This document shows, in pieces, positions 44,498 through 53,794 of a stretch of DNA of 64,000 nucleotides (position 1 is its first letter; each line of letters starts with the position of its first letter). Source of the stretch: Terripilifer ovatus (GTDB lineage: Bacteria; Pseudomonadota; Alphaproteobacteria; Rhizobiales; Beijerinckiaceae); assembly GCA_029222685.1 (NCBI GenBank), contig JARHVB010000027.1, forward strand, positions 104,408 to 168,407, written 5' to 3'. A program made the translations under genes and the position numbers. The notes under the pieces are model-generated. The model had not been told where the DNA came from. It searched no databases and saw only the letters and a program-made list of their open reading frames with translations.

Positions 44498-45395
44498 GCG
44501 TCAGCTCGGCGACGAAATCGAGAAACACGCGCAGCTTCGCCGGCATCAACTGATGCGAGCGGTGATAGAGGTAGAGCGGAAAGCGTTCCTCGGCCCAGTC
44601 AGGCAGCACCTGCATCAGGTCGCCGCGTTCGATGTAGCCGGTCGCATAGAGCTCCAGCGGCTGGGCGATGCCCTGACCGCCAAGGCAGGCGCCGAGCAGC
44701 GCGCCGGTGTCGTTGACCATCAGGCTGCCGCGGGCGCGCACTTCCACCGTGCGCGTCCTGCTCTGGAATTCCCATCCGAAGGCGCTGCCGGTCGCCGCGT
44801 CGCGCAGCAGGATGCATTCGTGGTTGGCCGCCAGATCTTCCGGGGTCGCCGGTAAACCCTTGCGCGCGACATAGGACGGCGCGGCGCAGGTGAGCACCCG
44901 GGTCGATAGCAGCAGTCTCGTCGCCAGCGACGAGGGCTGGAGCTCGCCGAAATGGATTGCCGCATCGAAACCTTCGGCGACGAGATCGCCCATGCGGTCG
45001 CGGACCGCCAGCTCGAGCGTCAGGTCCGGATAGCGCGTCAGGAAGGGTTGCAGCGCCGGTGCCAGGATATAGTTGCCGAAGGCGGCGTCGACGTTGACTC
45101 TCAGGCGGCCCTTCACGACGGTCGCCGTGCCCGCCGCTTCGGTTGCGGCCTCCTCGATGTGCGCGAGGTGCGGCGAGACCTGATCGTAGAACTGCCGGCC
45201 TTCCTGGGTCAGCGAGACCGAGCGCGCCGTGCGGTGGAAGAGTTTTACGCCGATCCGCTGCTCCAGCCGTGCCACGGCGCGGCTGACGCCGGACTGGGTG
45301 ATGCCGAGCGCCTCGCCCGCGCGCACGAAGCTGCCGGCCTCCACGACCGCGGCCAGGACGCCAATTCCGCTGAGCAAGCGACTGTCGAAGGCCAT
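44454..45395 (-). CDS. LysR family regulator with a repeat-extended C-terminus
   Basis: A 313-residue LysR protein: winged helix FVRAGEALGITQSGVSRAVARLE near the N-terminus, and a two-lobed effector domain including GLPATPEDLAANHECILLRD. The C-terminus is a repeat SVDSKSVDSKSV, produced by 15-bp tandem copies and very probably not conserved. The gene is divergent from the SDR gene at 45528 and likely controls it. It ends 9 bp from the convergent Bug gene. Confidence 0.88.
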   Translation of the reverse strand: MAFDSRLLSGIGVLAAVVEAGSFVRAGEALGITQSGVSRAVARLEQRIGVKLFHRTARSVSLTQEGRQFYDQVSPHLAHIEEAATEAAGTATVVKGRLRVNVDAAFGNYILAPALQPFLTRYPDLTLELAVRDRMGDLVAEGFDAAIHFGELQPSSLATRLLLSTRVLTCAAPSYVARKGLPATPEDLAANHECILLRDAATGSAFGWEFQSRTRTVEVRARGSLMVNDTGALLGACLGGQGIAQPLELYATGYIERGDLMQVLPDWAEERFPLYLYHRSHQLMPAKLRVFLDFVAELTRKSVDSKSVDSKSV

Positions 45396-45418
45396 TTTAA
45401 GACTGATTTTCCGTCATC

Positions 45419-45435
45419 ATAAGCTTTTCTCTTAT
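45419..45435. promoter_or_regulatory. LysR-type dyad between LysR and SDR genes
   Basis: ATAAG (45419-45423) and CTTAT (45431-45435) form an inverted repeat around 7 nt, in an AT-rich patch of the 132-bp divergent region. Spacing fits a T-N11-A type LysR site 24 bp upstream of the LysR start. Confidence 0.45.
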
Positions 45436-45527
45436 GCAATTTTATAATGCTCATGGAAAAGCTAAATCAAGCCCACGCAGTCGGGCGGTTCGGATGAGCC
45501 CCCGCCAAATGGGAAAGGGTTCAGGCC

Positions 45528-46271
45528 ATGTCTTCCGAAAGCACCAGGAAAGTCGCTATCGTCACCGGCGCATCGCGCGGCATCGGCGCCGCGGTCGCAA
45601 CGCGTCTCGCCGGCGACGGCTTTGCCGTCGTCGTCAATTACGCCGCTGGCCGCGCCGCCGCGGAAACTGTGGTGGCGGAGATCAAGAGCAGGGGCGGCGA
45701 GGCCGTGGCCGTGCAGGCTGATGTCAGCGATCCGGCGGCGGTGACGGCACTGTTTGAGGCGGCGCAGAGCGCTTTCGGCGGCGTTGATGTGCTGGTCAAC
45801 AATGCCGGCATCATGGGGTTGGCGAAGCTCGAAGACAGCGACGATGCGCTGTTCGACCGTCACATCGCGGTCAACCTCAAGGGCACGTTCAATGCCTTGC
45901 GCGAGGCGGCGAAGCATCTGCGCAACGGTGGCAGGATCGTCAATTTCTCGACCAGCGTGGTCGGCCTCAAGCTTGAGACCTACAGCGTTTATGCGGCGAG
46001 CAAGGCGGCGGTCGAAACCATGACCAGCATTCTCTCGAAGGAGTTGCGCGGTCGTTCGATCACGGTCAACGCCGTTGCGCCAGGACCGGTGGCGACCGAT
46101 CTGTTCCTCAACGGCAAGTCGCCCGAACTGATCGAGCGGATGGCCAAGATGAACCCGCTCGAACGCCTCGGCACGCCGCGGGATATCGCCGCCGCCGTGT
46201 CCTTCCTCACCGGCCCCGATGGCGGCTGGATCAACGGCCAGGTGCTGCGCGCCAACGGCGGCATGGTGTGA
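45528..46271 (+). CDS. SDR family oxidoreductase (3-oxoacyl-ACP reductase-like)
   Basis: A 247-residue classical SDR with TGASRGIG (14-21), NNAG in VLVNNAGIMG, catalytic Ser in NFSTSVVG, Tyr and Lys in YAASKAAVE, and C-terminal GQVLRANGGMV. It resembles FabG-like 3-ketoacyl or glucose-1-dehydrogenase-like enzymes. The SnoaL-like gene follows after 30 bp. The pair is controlled presumably by the divergent LysR at 44454. Substrate unknown. Confidence 0.88.
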   Translation: MSSESTRKVAIVTGASRGIGAAVATRLAGDGFAVVVNYAAGRAAAETVVAEIKSRGGEAVAVQADVSDPAAVTALFEAAQSAFGGVDVLVNNAGIMGLAKLEDSDDALFDRHIAVNLKGTFNALREAAKHLRNGGRIVNFSTSVVGLKLETYSVYAASKAAVETMTSILSKELRGRSITVNAVAPGPVATDLFLNGKSPELIERMAKMNPLERLGTPRDIAAAVSFLTGPDGGWINGQVLRANGGMV

Positions 46272-46301
46272 TTCAATCGTCCCTTACGGAGGGTTTTTGC
46301 C

Positions 46302-46622
46302 ATGAGTTCCAACACACCGGCGCCGATCCAGAAGTTTATCGACGCCACCAATAAAGGCGACCGGCTAAGCTTTCTGTCCGCCTTCGCGGAAGATGCAGTC
46401 CTGACCGACTGGGGCAGGACCTTTGCCGGCCGAGAGCGCATCGCCGAATGGGATCGCACCGACAATATCGGCGTGCGGTCACACCTCGCCGTGGTTCGCA
46501 TCGCGCATACCGGCGACATCTGCCGCGCCGAGGTGAGAGTCAGCGGGCAGGGGTTTAACGGGACAGGCACGATGACGTTTCACCTTGCCGGCGGTCTTAT
46601 CGCGCGGCTGGAGATCAGTTGA
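46302..46622 (+). CDS. SnoaL-like / NTF2-fold protein
   Basis: A 106-residue protein of the NTF2-like fold: PIQKFIDATNKGDRLSFLSA and FAEDAVLTDWGRTFAGRERI are typical of the SnoaL-like polyketide cyclase/ketosteroid isomerase group. Such small proteins act as isomerases, cyclases or ligand binders. It follows the SDR gene by 30 bp, with GGAGG upstream of its ATG, so it probably works on the same compound. Function not determined. Confidence 0.82.
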   Translation: MSSNTPAPIQKFIDATNKGDRLSFLSAFAEDAVLTDWGRTFAGRERIAEWDRTDNIGVRSHLAVVRIAHTGDICRAEVRVSGQGFNGTGTMTFHLAGGLIARLEIS

Positions 46623-46630
46623 GCGCGCGA

Positions 46631-47809
46631 TCAAATGGGAGCGGGGGGAAACTTGTGGTCGCATAAGTCGAGCGAATAGGCGCCAATCCAGACGTTCGAT
46701 TCAATCTTGTTGCCCATCCGAAGTCGTGCGGCGATGTAGGCGCTCTTGTCATCGGCGCGGCATGCAAAGGACGCTTCGCTATTGCGATTCGCTGCGCTGT
46801 AGGGGTAGCGCGCTTGCATGTCTTCGAATCCTTGCTTAACGAGCGGCCAGGATGCACGGGTGTCGCGAAAGATGTCGGTATACTCGCGCTGCTCCCCGGC
46901 GATGGTCATATATATGCGCGCGTAGAAGCTGGCGCCTTCGGTTTTCCTGGAGAGTTCGATGGCTTCCTTGGCGAAATCGTCAAGCATCTCCCAACTGCCA
47001 CCCCATTTCGGCATCAGCGATCGGGCTGTCACGCTATATAACACGTAGTACGTGGGAAACTTTTTTACCGCTTCACGAAAGGCGTCAAGAATTCTGTCCT
47101 TCGGCGCGCCCATTGCGCCGCCAAGGTCGATATGCAGCCGATAGAACTCGGGGCTAGCCGATGCCACGGCAGCTGACTTGATCAGGCGATCATGTGCTGT
47201 CAGAAGTCGCTCGCGCATGAGGCGCCAGCCATCCTCGGTGACAGTGTTCGCGTAGCCCGAACCGCGCGCATACCACGCATAGCCATACCAATAATCGACT
47301 TCCGACAAAGCTGCTTCGGCCGAACGTGGGCTGTGTTCCTTCCATTTCAGCCGCTCCGCCAGAAGCGCGGATGGATCGGTCTTGGCATCGAAATCGGGTA
47401 AAGTGCCCCGGTAGATTGCGCGAAGCTTCCATGTGCCAGAGGCGGTCAGTGCGTTCGGATCGCGCGCGTCCTCAAACAGGCGGTCGAGATCGTCGTATTG
47501 CTTGCTATGAAGCAGCTGGCCGGCCAGGGATTGCAAGAAAGCCAGCCCCTCCGCACCGTCGAGGAATTTTGGCCGCCCCTTGTCGTCGAATTCGGCAGGT
47601 GCTTCCGGCAGGTTGGGAGAGTTTCGGATGCCGAAGCCGTTGTATCGGTTCTGGAAATTGAACTTGAAGGCGAATTCTGTTTCCGCAATCCGAGTTCCAG
47701 GCACCGAGATATCCGGCACATCTGGAAGGGGACCCTGTTTGGCAGATTGCGACCATGCGGTGGAAACGGAGAAAATTGACAAGAATAGGAGAGCTGTGGG
47801 GGTTTTCAT
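46631..47809 (-). CDS. secreted protein, DUF4034-like
   Basis: A 392-residue protein with a clear signal peptide (MKTPTALLFLSIFSVSTAWS-Q). The mature part contains FLQSLAGQLLHSKQYDDLDRLF, SGTWKLRAIYRGTLP, the block YWYGYAWYARGSGYANTVTEDGW and a C-terminal CRADDKSAYIAARLRMG with a second Cys in SLDLCDHKF. This matches the DUF4034 type of helical repeat protein, whose function is unknown; the family assignment is by eye. A conserved Arg-Gly-x-Gly-Tyr segment may be important. It converges on the SnoaL gene (8-bp gap). Codon usage appears less GC-biased than its neighbours, a hint of foreign origin. Confidence 0.65.
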   Translation of the reverse strand: MKTPTALLFLSIFSVSTAWSQSAKQGPLPDVPDISVPGTRIAETEFAFKFNFQNRYNGFGIRNSPNLPEAPAEFDDKGRPKFLDGAEGLAFLQSLAGQLLHSKQYDDLDRLFEDARDPNALTASGTWKLRAIYRGTLPDFDAKTDPSALLAERLKWKEHSPRSAEAALSEVDYWYGYAWYARGSGYANTVTEDGWRLMRERLLTAHDRLIKSAAVASASPEFYRLHIDLGGAMGAPKDRILDAFREAVKKFPTYYVLYSVTARSLMPKWGGSWEMLDDFAKEAIELSRKTEGASFYARIYMTIAGEQREYTDIFRDTRASWPLVKQGFEDMQARYPYSAANRNSEASFACRADDKSAYIAARLRMGNKIESNVWIGAYSLDLCDHKFPPAPI

Positions 47810-48087
47810 GGATGTAGCTGACCATCACAGCGTGTCGCAATCCAGCGGTGGACAGAACCGTCTGGAAATAGCGTGAACGCCAGATTGCCAAAACATTCTG
47901 TTTTCAATGCTCCCGCCGTGAATATCTATTTTAACGCGGTTCCGGCATCTGGTCGTGAGCCTAGCGCAAGGCCGGCGCCATCTTGTTGCACAGCGTTCCC
48001 GCCGCGATCATCACATCGCACCGGCGCGTCGGCGAGCGTGGCGCAAAGCCGAAACGCTCCATGTCCGAGCGCGGCATCGATCTGGGT

Positions 48088-50124
48088 TCACAATCCGAAC
48101 GGATAGGTGTCGGCGGCGCCAGCTTTCGCGTGTCGCGGTCCGAGAGGCGTCAACGCCGTGGTCTGATCGAACCAGACGAAGGCATCGAACTGCTGCGGCA
48201 GCGAGGCTTGCACATAATGGCTCGCGCGTTCCGTCTCCGGCCGATAAATGACACCGATGAAACGTTCGAGCCTCGGCTTCAGCAGCTCTTCGCGCAGAGT
48301 TTCATGCCGCTTCAGGTCGAGCAGAAAGCGCGGCATGTCCGAAGCGTGGCAAAGCTGCTCATAGCTTCCGGGCAGCGATGGCAGGACCCGCTTGATTTCT
48401 ATGTCGCCGCCCCAATCGGTTGCCGCGGCAACAGTGCCGGAATGCGTGCCGAATCCGATGAGGGCCGCGTCGGCGCCGAATCGCTGGCGGCACAATTGTC
48501 CGACGTTCAGTTCTTCCCGGACCATTCCCATTTCTGTGAAGCGGGCATCTCCGATATGGGAATTGTGCGCCCACACCACCGCTTTGGCATCCTTGCCGCG
48601 TGCCTCCAGCAGACGTTCGAGTGTTTCGAACATTGCGGTGTCGCGCAGGTTCCAGGATGCCGCGCTGCCGTAGTACATGACCCGATAGTAGTGCTCGGCC
48701 GCCGCAACGAGGCGGGCGTTCTGCGCTGCGTCGAAGAGCTCTATGTCGTCGGCACCGTCCTGGAGCCGCCGCGCAAGCATGTCGCGGCATTGGGCAACGA
48801 CGGCGCTCTCGCACGTCTGATAGTTTTTCGACAGCACAGCGCGGCCGTAGCTCGCGGGATCCTTTTGCCAAGGCGTGAGGCAGCCGTAGCGCTGACGCGC
48901 GACCGTGGCGGCCTCTGGATCGTGGGTATCGAGATAATCCAGAACCGCGCCGATCGCGTCATTCATGTTGTAGATGTCGAGGCCGTAGAAGCCCGCGCGC
49001 CGATCGGGGGAGACGGCTTCGTTGTGATAGCGCATCCATTCGACGAAAGCGTCGACCTCGGTGTTGCGCCACAGCCAAGTCGGGAAGCGTTGGAATGGCT
49101 GAGCGGCGGAGCGGGCCGGGCGATGCCGCACGTAACGATCGATGGATGCTGCGTCCGGCCAGTCAGCCTCGACGGCGACGATGGTGAACCCGTGAACTTC
49201 GATGAGATGACGCGTGATCGCGGCTCTGGCCCGGTAGAACTCAGCGGTGCCGTGGGTCGCTTCGCCGAGTAGAACGACGCGCTTGTCCGCGAAACGATGG
49301 AACAGCGCCGGGAACGCCGGATTGTCGAAATCGGGCAGAAGCTCAGCGGCTTCGCCAATCTTCTGCGGCAGGCTAGGCGCGGGGCGTGCTTTCGCCGTGG
49401 TTGCCTTGGAAGGTGGGGTTTCCTCGGCCCATCCCTGTTCGCCGATCAGCGGCACGAATTTGACCGGGCCGAGATTCTCGGTCCTGAAATCGGTTGCGCT
49501 CTCGCGAACAAGCTTCAACAACGTCTGTCCCTCGTCGCCCACGCCAACCGGAATCACGAGGCGACCGCCGATGGCAAGCTGTTCCTTCAAGGCGCGGGGA
49601 ACCTCCGGCCCGCCGGCCGACACCAGGATAACGTCGAATGGCGCAACCTCCGGCCAGCCCTTTGTGCCATCACCGGTGCGCACCTCGACGTTGTCGTAAC
49701 CAAGGCGCTGCAGACGGCTGCGCGCCATGGCGGCCAGGCTGGCATGGCGCTCGATGCCGTGCACCCGAGCCGCGATCCGGCTGAGCACGGCCGCCGCATA
49801 GCCCGATCCGACACCGACTTCGAGCACGCTGTCGCCCGGCTGGACCGCGCAAGCCTCGATCATGATAGCAACGATATAGGGTTGCGAGATGGTCTGATTT
49901 TCCGCGATCGGAAGCGGGCTGTCTTCATAGGCGAATTCCTCGAAGCCCCTGTCCACGAAACGCTCTCGAGGAACCTCGCGCATGGCGTCCAGAACCGCCG
50001 CATCGCCCACGCCGCGCCGCGTAATCTGTGTCTCAACCATGCGCTCGCGGGAGCGGGTAAAATCAGGGATGTCAAGCAAGGTGGCCTCGCAGGATCTGGC
50101 CTCGGGCGCCGTCCAAGTGCGCAC
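48088..50124 (-). CDS. fusion of protein-L-isoaspartate O-methyltransferase and erythromycin esterase domain
   Basis: A 678-residue two-domain protein. Residues about 25-225 are a [25 protein letters not shown], the AdoMet loop [14 protein letters not shown] and [16 protein letters not shown] linker (226-260, Pro/Ala/Lys rich) leads to an erythromycin-esterase-like domain (about 260-678) with [16 protein letters not shown] and [22 protein letters not shown], and [13 protein letters not shown]. The Glu and His of this fold are in place. PCMT repairs isoaspartyl residues; the second domain hydrolyses lactones or is a stress-related amidase-like fold in many soil bacteria. No signal peptide. The GTG at 50124 is not certain; TTG near 50079 (GAGG upstream) or ATG at 50040 would fit better with a promoter-like element just upstream. 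Confidence 0.85.
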   Translation of the reverse strand: MRTWTAPEARSCEATLLDIPDFTRSRERMVETQITRRGVGDAAVLDAMREVPRERFVDRGFEEFAYEDSPLPIAENQTISQPYIVAIMIEACAVQPGDSVLEVGVGSGYAAAVLSRIAARVHGIERHASLAAMARSRLQRLGYDNVEVRTGDGTKGWPEVAPFDVILVSAGGPEVPRALKEQLAIGGRLVIPVGVGDEGQTLLKLVRESATDFRTENLGPVKFVPLIGEQGWAEETPPSKATTAKARPAPSLPQKIGEAAELLPDFDNPAFPALFHRFADKRVVLLGEATHGTAEFYRARAAITRHLIEVHGFTIVAVEADWPDAASIDRYVRHRPARSAAQPFQRFPTWLWRNTEVDAFVEWMRYHNEAVSPDRRAGFYGLDIYNMNDAIGAVLDYLDTHDPEAATVARQRYGCLTPWQKDPASYGRAVLSKNYQTCESAVVAQCRDMLARRLQDGADDIELFDAAQNARLVAAAEHYYRVMYYGSAASWNLRDTAMFETLERLLEARGKDAKAVVWAHNSHIGDARFTEMGMVREELNVGQLCRQRFGADAALIGFGTHSGTVAAATDWGGDIEIKRVLPSLPGSYEQLCHASDMPRFLLDLKRHETLREELLKPRLERFIGVIYRPETERASHYVQASLPQQFDAFVWFDQTTALTPLGPRHAKAGAADTYPFGL

Positions 50125-50130
50125 GGGCTC

Positions 50131-50154
50131 AACGGATTACAGCCGGGCGGTTCC
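50131..50154 (-). promoter_or_regulatory. EcfG-like element with 15-nt spacer upstream of the fusion gene
   Basis: On the minus strand GGAAC (50154-50150) and CGTT (50134-50131) are 15 nt apart, one short of the EcfG optimum; reading only GTT the spacing is 16. It lies 7 bp before the GTG start of the fusion gene, so if real, transcription would start at about the GTG and translation would begin further in. Weak evidence. Confidence 0.3.
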
Positions 50155-50288
50155 AATCTCTTGACGCGCTCGTGCCAATGGGCCGCGCCGAGAAGTTTGA
50201 TAGGTCAACTTTCAGATCGTTCATCCGCCGAGCAGGCGGCCGCGCATTTCCAAGTCAGGGCCTTGCCCAGCGTGAAGATCGGCTAAGA

Positions 50289-50642
50289 TTATCGCGTCAA
50301 CCGGCCGCCGGCAAGATATCCAGACAGGGCCACGGCGTTGTTATGTTCGGTATCGTGCGCGCTATACAAAAGCGTGATCTTTTCCTTCGCGGCGAGATCG
50401 CGCAATTGTTGGACCACCGCCGCATTGGCGTCCAGTTCGGCCCGGTATCGCGATTGAAATTCCGCCCAGCGTTTCGCGTCATGTGCGAACCACTTGCGCA
50501 GAGTGGCGGAAGGCGCAATCTCCTTGAGCCACAGGTCCACCGCGGCATGTTCCTTGGTCATGCCGCGCGGCCAGACGCGATCGACAAGCACCCTGGTTCC
50601 GTCGGTCTTTGCCGGCGCGTCGTAGATCCGCTTGATCTTCAT
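50289..50642 (-). CDS. DUF488 family protein (YeaO-like)
   Basis: A 117-residue protein of the DUF488 family: KIKRIYDAPAKTDGTRVLVDRVWPRG at the N-terminus and WLKEIAPSATLRKWFAHD, LLYSAHDTEHNNA near the C-terminus are the conserved blocks. The biochemical function is unknown. It follows the PPOX gene by 9 bp in the same direction, so both are likely cotranscribed. No membrane or signal segment. Confidence 0.88.
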   Translation of the reverse strand: MKIKRIYDAPAKTDGTRVLVDRVWPRGMTKEHAAVDLWLKEIAPSATLRKWFAHDAKRWAEFQSRYRAELDANAAVVQQLRDLAAKEKITLLYSAHDTEHNNAVALSGYLAGGRLTR

Positions 50643-50651
50643 GGTACTACC

Positions 50652-51287
50652 TCACGTCGTCGGCATTTGAGCGCCTGCGAGGTGCTCGCGCAACACCTTG
50701 TTCTCGGCTTCCAGCTCGTTGATGCGATCACGGATCGGCGCCAGTGCCGGCGCCAGTTCGGCTTCGGTGAAGCGCGGGGTAATATGTTGCGGGCAATTCC
50801 AGTCGAAAGCTTCCAGATGCAACATCACGGCCCGCTCGGGCTTGGCTTTGTAGCCGGGTGTCGCCAGCTTCGCCTCGAGATCGTGATCCGCCGTCAGATC
50901 CTTGATCTGCGCATGCGCGAGGACTTTGAGACGTGCCCGATGGGGGTAGTCCATCAAGAATAACGCCACGCGATCGTCGGCAGTGAGATTGCCCGTGCTG
51001 ATGTACTGCCGGTTGCCGCGATAATCGGCGAAGGCCAAGGTCCTGTCGTCGAGAACGCGCAGAAATCCGGGCGGCCCGCCGCGGTGCTGCACATAGGGCC
51101 AGCCGCTCTCCGAAACGCTTGCCATATAGAAACTGTCGCGTTCGGCGATGAAGGCGATTTCATTCTCTGTGAACCGATCGAAGGTGCGGTTGCCGTGAAA
51201 ACCGGACCAGAATTCGCCGCTTCCATTCGCGGTCTGTGCCGCTTTCACCGCGGGCGTCGAGAGCGTGTCGAGGAAATTGTAGGTCAT
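50652..51287 (-). CDS. pyridoxamine 5'-phosphate oxidase family protein
   Basis: A 211-residue flavin-binding split barrel protein: FIAERDSFYMASVSESGWPYVQHRGGPPGFLRVLD, then NLTADDRVALFLMDYPHRARLKVLAHA are its strands, and a C-terminal helix ends in an INELEAENKVLREHL coiled coil. The HRGGPPGFLRV block is characteristic of a PPOX subgroup that follows or precedes glutathione transferase-like genes. The start at 51287 has GGAGAT upstream. It is divergent from a LysR gene at 51401 that likely controls it. Confidence 0.85.
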   Translation of the reverse strand: MTYNFLDTLSTPAVKAAQTANGSGEFWSGFHGNRTFDRFTENEIAFIAERDSFYMASVSESGWPYVQHRGGPPGFLRVLDDRTLAFADYRGNRQYISTGNLTADDRVALFLMDYPHRARLKVLAHAQIKDLTADHDLEAKLATPGYKAKPERAVMLHLEAFDWNCPQHITPRFTEAELAPALAPIRDRINELEAENKVLREHLAGAQMPTT

Positions 51288-51400
51288 ACCGATCTCCGGG
51301 AGGAGCTGCCGCCTCCAAGCCACCAAACCACAATAGTCCCTACCGCCGGCTTGAATAATGTTGTATTTATGGAACATATCCTCTCGGAAAGTGAGAGATA

Positions 51401-52330
51401 GTGGACCGTCTGGAAGCAATGTCGTTGCTGGTTGCCGCAGTCGAGGAGGGCAGCTTTTCGGCGGCCGGCCGCAAGCTCGGCGTGCCGCTGCCGACGATCA
51501 GCCGCAAGGTTGCCGATCTCGAGGCGCATCTCAAGACGCGGCTTCTCGTGCGCTCGACCCGCAAACTCGCCTTGAGCGAGGCGGGTATCGCCTATGTCGC
51601 CGCGTGCAGGCGCATTCTTGAAGATATCGACGCCGCCGAAACGCAGGCCGCCGGCGAATACAGTGTGCCGCGCGGCGAGTTGACCATCACGGCGCCCATT
51701 GTCTTCGGCCGCGTTCACATCCTGCCGGTCGTCACCGAGTTCCTGCAGTATTTCGCCGAGATCAATGTGCGGATGTCGCTCGCCGACCGCAACGTCAACC
51801 TGGTCGACGATCATATCGACATGGCGGTACGCATCGGCGATCTCCCCGATAGCAGTCTGCTGGCGACGCGTGTCGGCGCGATCCGGCGGGTCGTCTGCGG
51901 CAGCCCGGCCTATTTCGCCGCGCACGGCGTGCCGGAGACGCCAGACGATCTTGCCGGCCATACGTGCGTGATGTTCTCGATGGCCGGTGCGGGGGCGTCA
52001 TGGACATTCAGACATGGAAAGCAGGCAAAGCTCATCCGTCCGCGATGCCGCCTTCACATCAACACGGCCGAGGCGGCGATCGACGCGGCGATCCGCGGTC
52101 TTGGCGTAACCAATGTCCTGTCCTACCAGGTTGCCCGCGCCGTCGAGGAGGGCAAGCTGCAGATCGTTCTGCGGGATTTCGAGCCGCCGCCGATCCCGAT
52201 CCATCTCCTTCATGCGCATCAGGGCCTGCTGCCGCTGAAGATGCGCCGCTTTCTTGAGTTCGCCGCGCCGCGCATCCGCAAGTCATTGCTCGCCAGCCAG
52301 AAAAAATTGGACGGCGTGCAGGGTTTATAG
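51401..52330 (+). CDS. LysR family regulator
   Basis: A 309-residue LysR protein of the common rhizobial type: AMSLLVAAVEEGSFSAAGRK, helix-turn-helix LGVPLPTISRKVADLEAHLK, and effector domain ending MRRFLEFAAPRIRKSL. The start codon is GTG. It is divergent from the PPOX/DUF488 unit; the 113-bp shared region contains a small ATGTT-N10-AACAT dyad (51358-51377). The stop codon overlaps the end of the frameshifted ogt gene by 6 nt. Confidence 0.87.
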   Translation: MDRLEAMSLLVAAVEEGSFSAAGRKLGVPLPTISRKVADLEAHLKTRLLVRSTRKLALSEAGIAYVAACRRILEDIDAAETQAAGEYSVPRGELTITAPIVFGRVHILPVVTEFLQYFAEINVRMSLADRNVNLVDDHIDMAVRIGDLPDSSLLATRVGAIRRVVCGSPAYFAAHGVPETPDDLAGHTCVMFSMAGAGASWTFRHGKQAKLIRPRCRLHINTAEAAIDAAIRGLGVTNVLSYQVARAVEEGKLQIVLRDFEPPPIPIHLLHAHQGLLPLKMRRFLEFAAPRIRKSLLASQKKLDGVQGL

Positions 52331-52887
52331 ACCCAGCGATTGCTGCGCCGATGGCGGCGGCCCGATCTGCACGCCCTCCAGTTCGAGCATGCGGATTTTT
52401 GACGATGCGCCACCTGGCGCCGAAAAGCCGCTGATCTTGCCGCCTGCCGCCAGCACGCGATGACACGGGATGATGAGCGGCACTGGATTTTTGGCCATGG
52501 CCTGGCCGACGTCACGCGCCGCCTCCGGCCTGGCGCCGAGTTGCTTCGCCAGCGCGCCGTAAGTTGTCGTCTGGCCCAGGGGACGCGCCGCAGGGCTGCA
52601 TAGATCTGCTGGAAGAAGGCGTCCTGTCCGTCGAGGTCGAGACGGATGCCGGAGAAGTCGATCTCTTCGCCCTCGAAATAGCGTTTCGCGGCAGCGATGG
52701 CAGCAAGCACGTCCGGCGTCGGCGTGCCGGGCTCGGCGTTTTTCAACCGGCGCAGAAGATTCCTTTGCGTCGCCTCGGCGCTGTGCGCCGGCAGTTGGAA
52801 GCGGGTGATGCCGACGTCGTTCCAGGCGATGCCGCAAAAGCCGCCCGCGGTTTCGAAGATCAAGTAGTGGTGAGACGGATGGTCCAT
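52325..52887 (-). pseudogene. ogt: methylated-DNA-[protein]-cysteine S-methyltransferase (ogt) with a frameshift
   Basis: The gene is complete but split over two frames. The first part (52887 to about 52577) encodes the N-terminal MGMT domain beginning MDHPSHHYLIFETAGGFCGIAW and running to QQIYAALRRVPW. The second part (about 52575 to 52325) encodes QTTTYGALAKQLG, the active site NPVPLIIPCHRVLAA with the acceptor Cys codon at 52463-52465, and GGKISGFSAPGG. The junction is at a run of three G on the minus strand (52575-52577), where the conserved PWGQTTTYG needs four. A one-base deletion explains it: genuine pseudogene, sequencing error, or programmed slippage. If restored, the enzyme would be about 187 residues. 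Confidence 0.85.
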
Positions 52888-53014
52888 GACGGATATCCCA
52901 GGTTTTGATTGGCCGTAGGGCCGTTGCTTTGATCCCTTATACCGCGCGCCGACGGGCAAAGCCGCCCGATTCCTGCCCTTGTGGTGGAATTTCCCGCTGC
53001 CGCCTCCGGTCCGC

Positions 53015-53794
53015 TCAGGCAGGCGCCGCGCTGGAAAGCGCCCGCCGTCGAGAACTAGCCTTCTGATCCCGGAGGGAGCGAATGATATGTGCTTCGAAGG
53101 CGCCTGGTGTCGGCGCGGCTTGCGCAAGCGCTGCCGCGTCCCAGCTTTCCAGAATGCGTCCTTCAGCGAGGAACATGGCCCGGTTGCACAGGGCCGGGAC
53201 GGTTTCAACCACATGGGTTGAGATGACGATCGCGTGCGCTTCGGTTTGGGCAAGCTCGGCGATCATGCATTTGACTTCCCAGGCCGCTTCCGGATCGAGG
53301 CCGTTGAGGGATTCATCGAAGATGAGCAGCGGCGGCGCGCCGAGCAGGGCTGCAGCAATGGCCGTCTTGGCGCGCGTGCCGAGCGAATAGCCCGCGATCG
53401 GCCGTGGCAGCCAGCGGGCGAGGCCAAGCCGGGCCATAACATCGCCGCAGGGCCAGGCGTCGGCGGTGCAGCCGCGAATGGAGGCGACAAGTTCAAGATA
53501 TTGCTGGCCGGACAAAGAGGCCGGAAGATCGCCTGGCTCGATGGCAAGGCCGAACGCCGCTTTGGCCTTCTCGGGTTTGCCGGTGAGGTCGATGCCGGCG
53601 ATCGCCACCGTGCCCGTCATCAGCGGCAGTTGACCGGTGAGGGCTTTCAACAGCGTTGTTTTGCCGGAGCCGTTGGCGCCCAGCAGGCCAAGAATGTCGC
53701 CGGCGCGGACGCAGAAATCGATGTCGGCAACGATGGGCCGGCCGCCGTAGCCGGCGCTGACGTTTCGGACATCGAGAGCGCGGACGTTATCCAT
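53015..53794 (-). CDS. ABC transporter ATP-binding protein
   Basis: A 259-residue ATPase: Walker A GANGSGKTT (39-47), a Q loop around AIEPGDLPAS, Walker B LLIFDESLNGLDP and the switch His in ISTHVVE. The signature motif is unusual: GYSLGTRAKTAIA where the family has LSGGQ. This reduced signature occurs in some two-component ABC transporters of lantibiotic or drug type. It overlaps the permease gene by 8 nt and forms its motor. The start has GGAG 8 nt upstream. Substrate unknown. Confidence 0.87.
   Translation of the reverse strand: MDNVRALDVRNVSAGYGGRPIVADIDFCVRAGDILGLLGANGSGKTTLLKALTGQLPLMTGTVAIAGIDLTGKPEKAKAAFGLAIEPGDLPASLSGQQYLELVASIRGCTADAWPCGDVMARLGLARWLPRPIAGYSLGTRAKTAIAAALLGAPPLLIFDESLNGLDPEAAWEVKCMIAELAQTEAHAIVISTHVVETVPALCNRAMFLAEGRILESWDAAALAQAAPTPGAFEAHIIRSLRDQKASSRRRALSSAAPA

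Noticed and set aside
52219..53253. A single 344-residue protein over the ogt region
   Set aside because: Its middle matches the N-terminal half of the methyltransferase, but both ends are out-of-frame noise; the C-terminal half with PCHR lies in the other frame. Annotated as a frameshifted gene instead.
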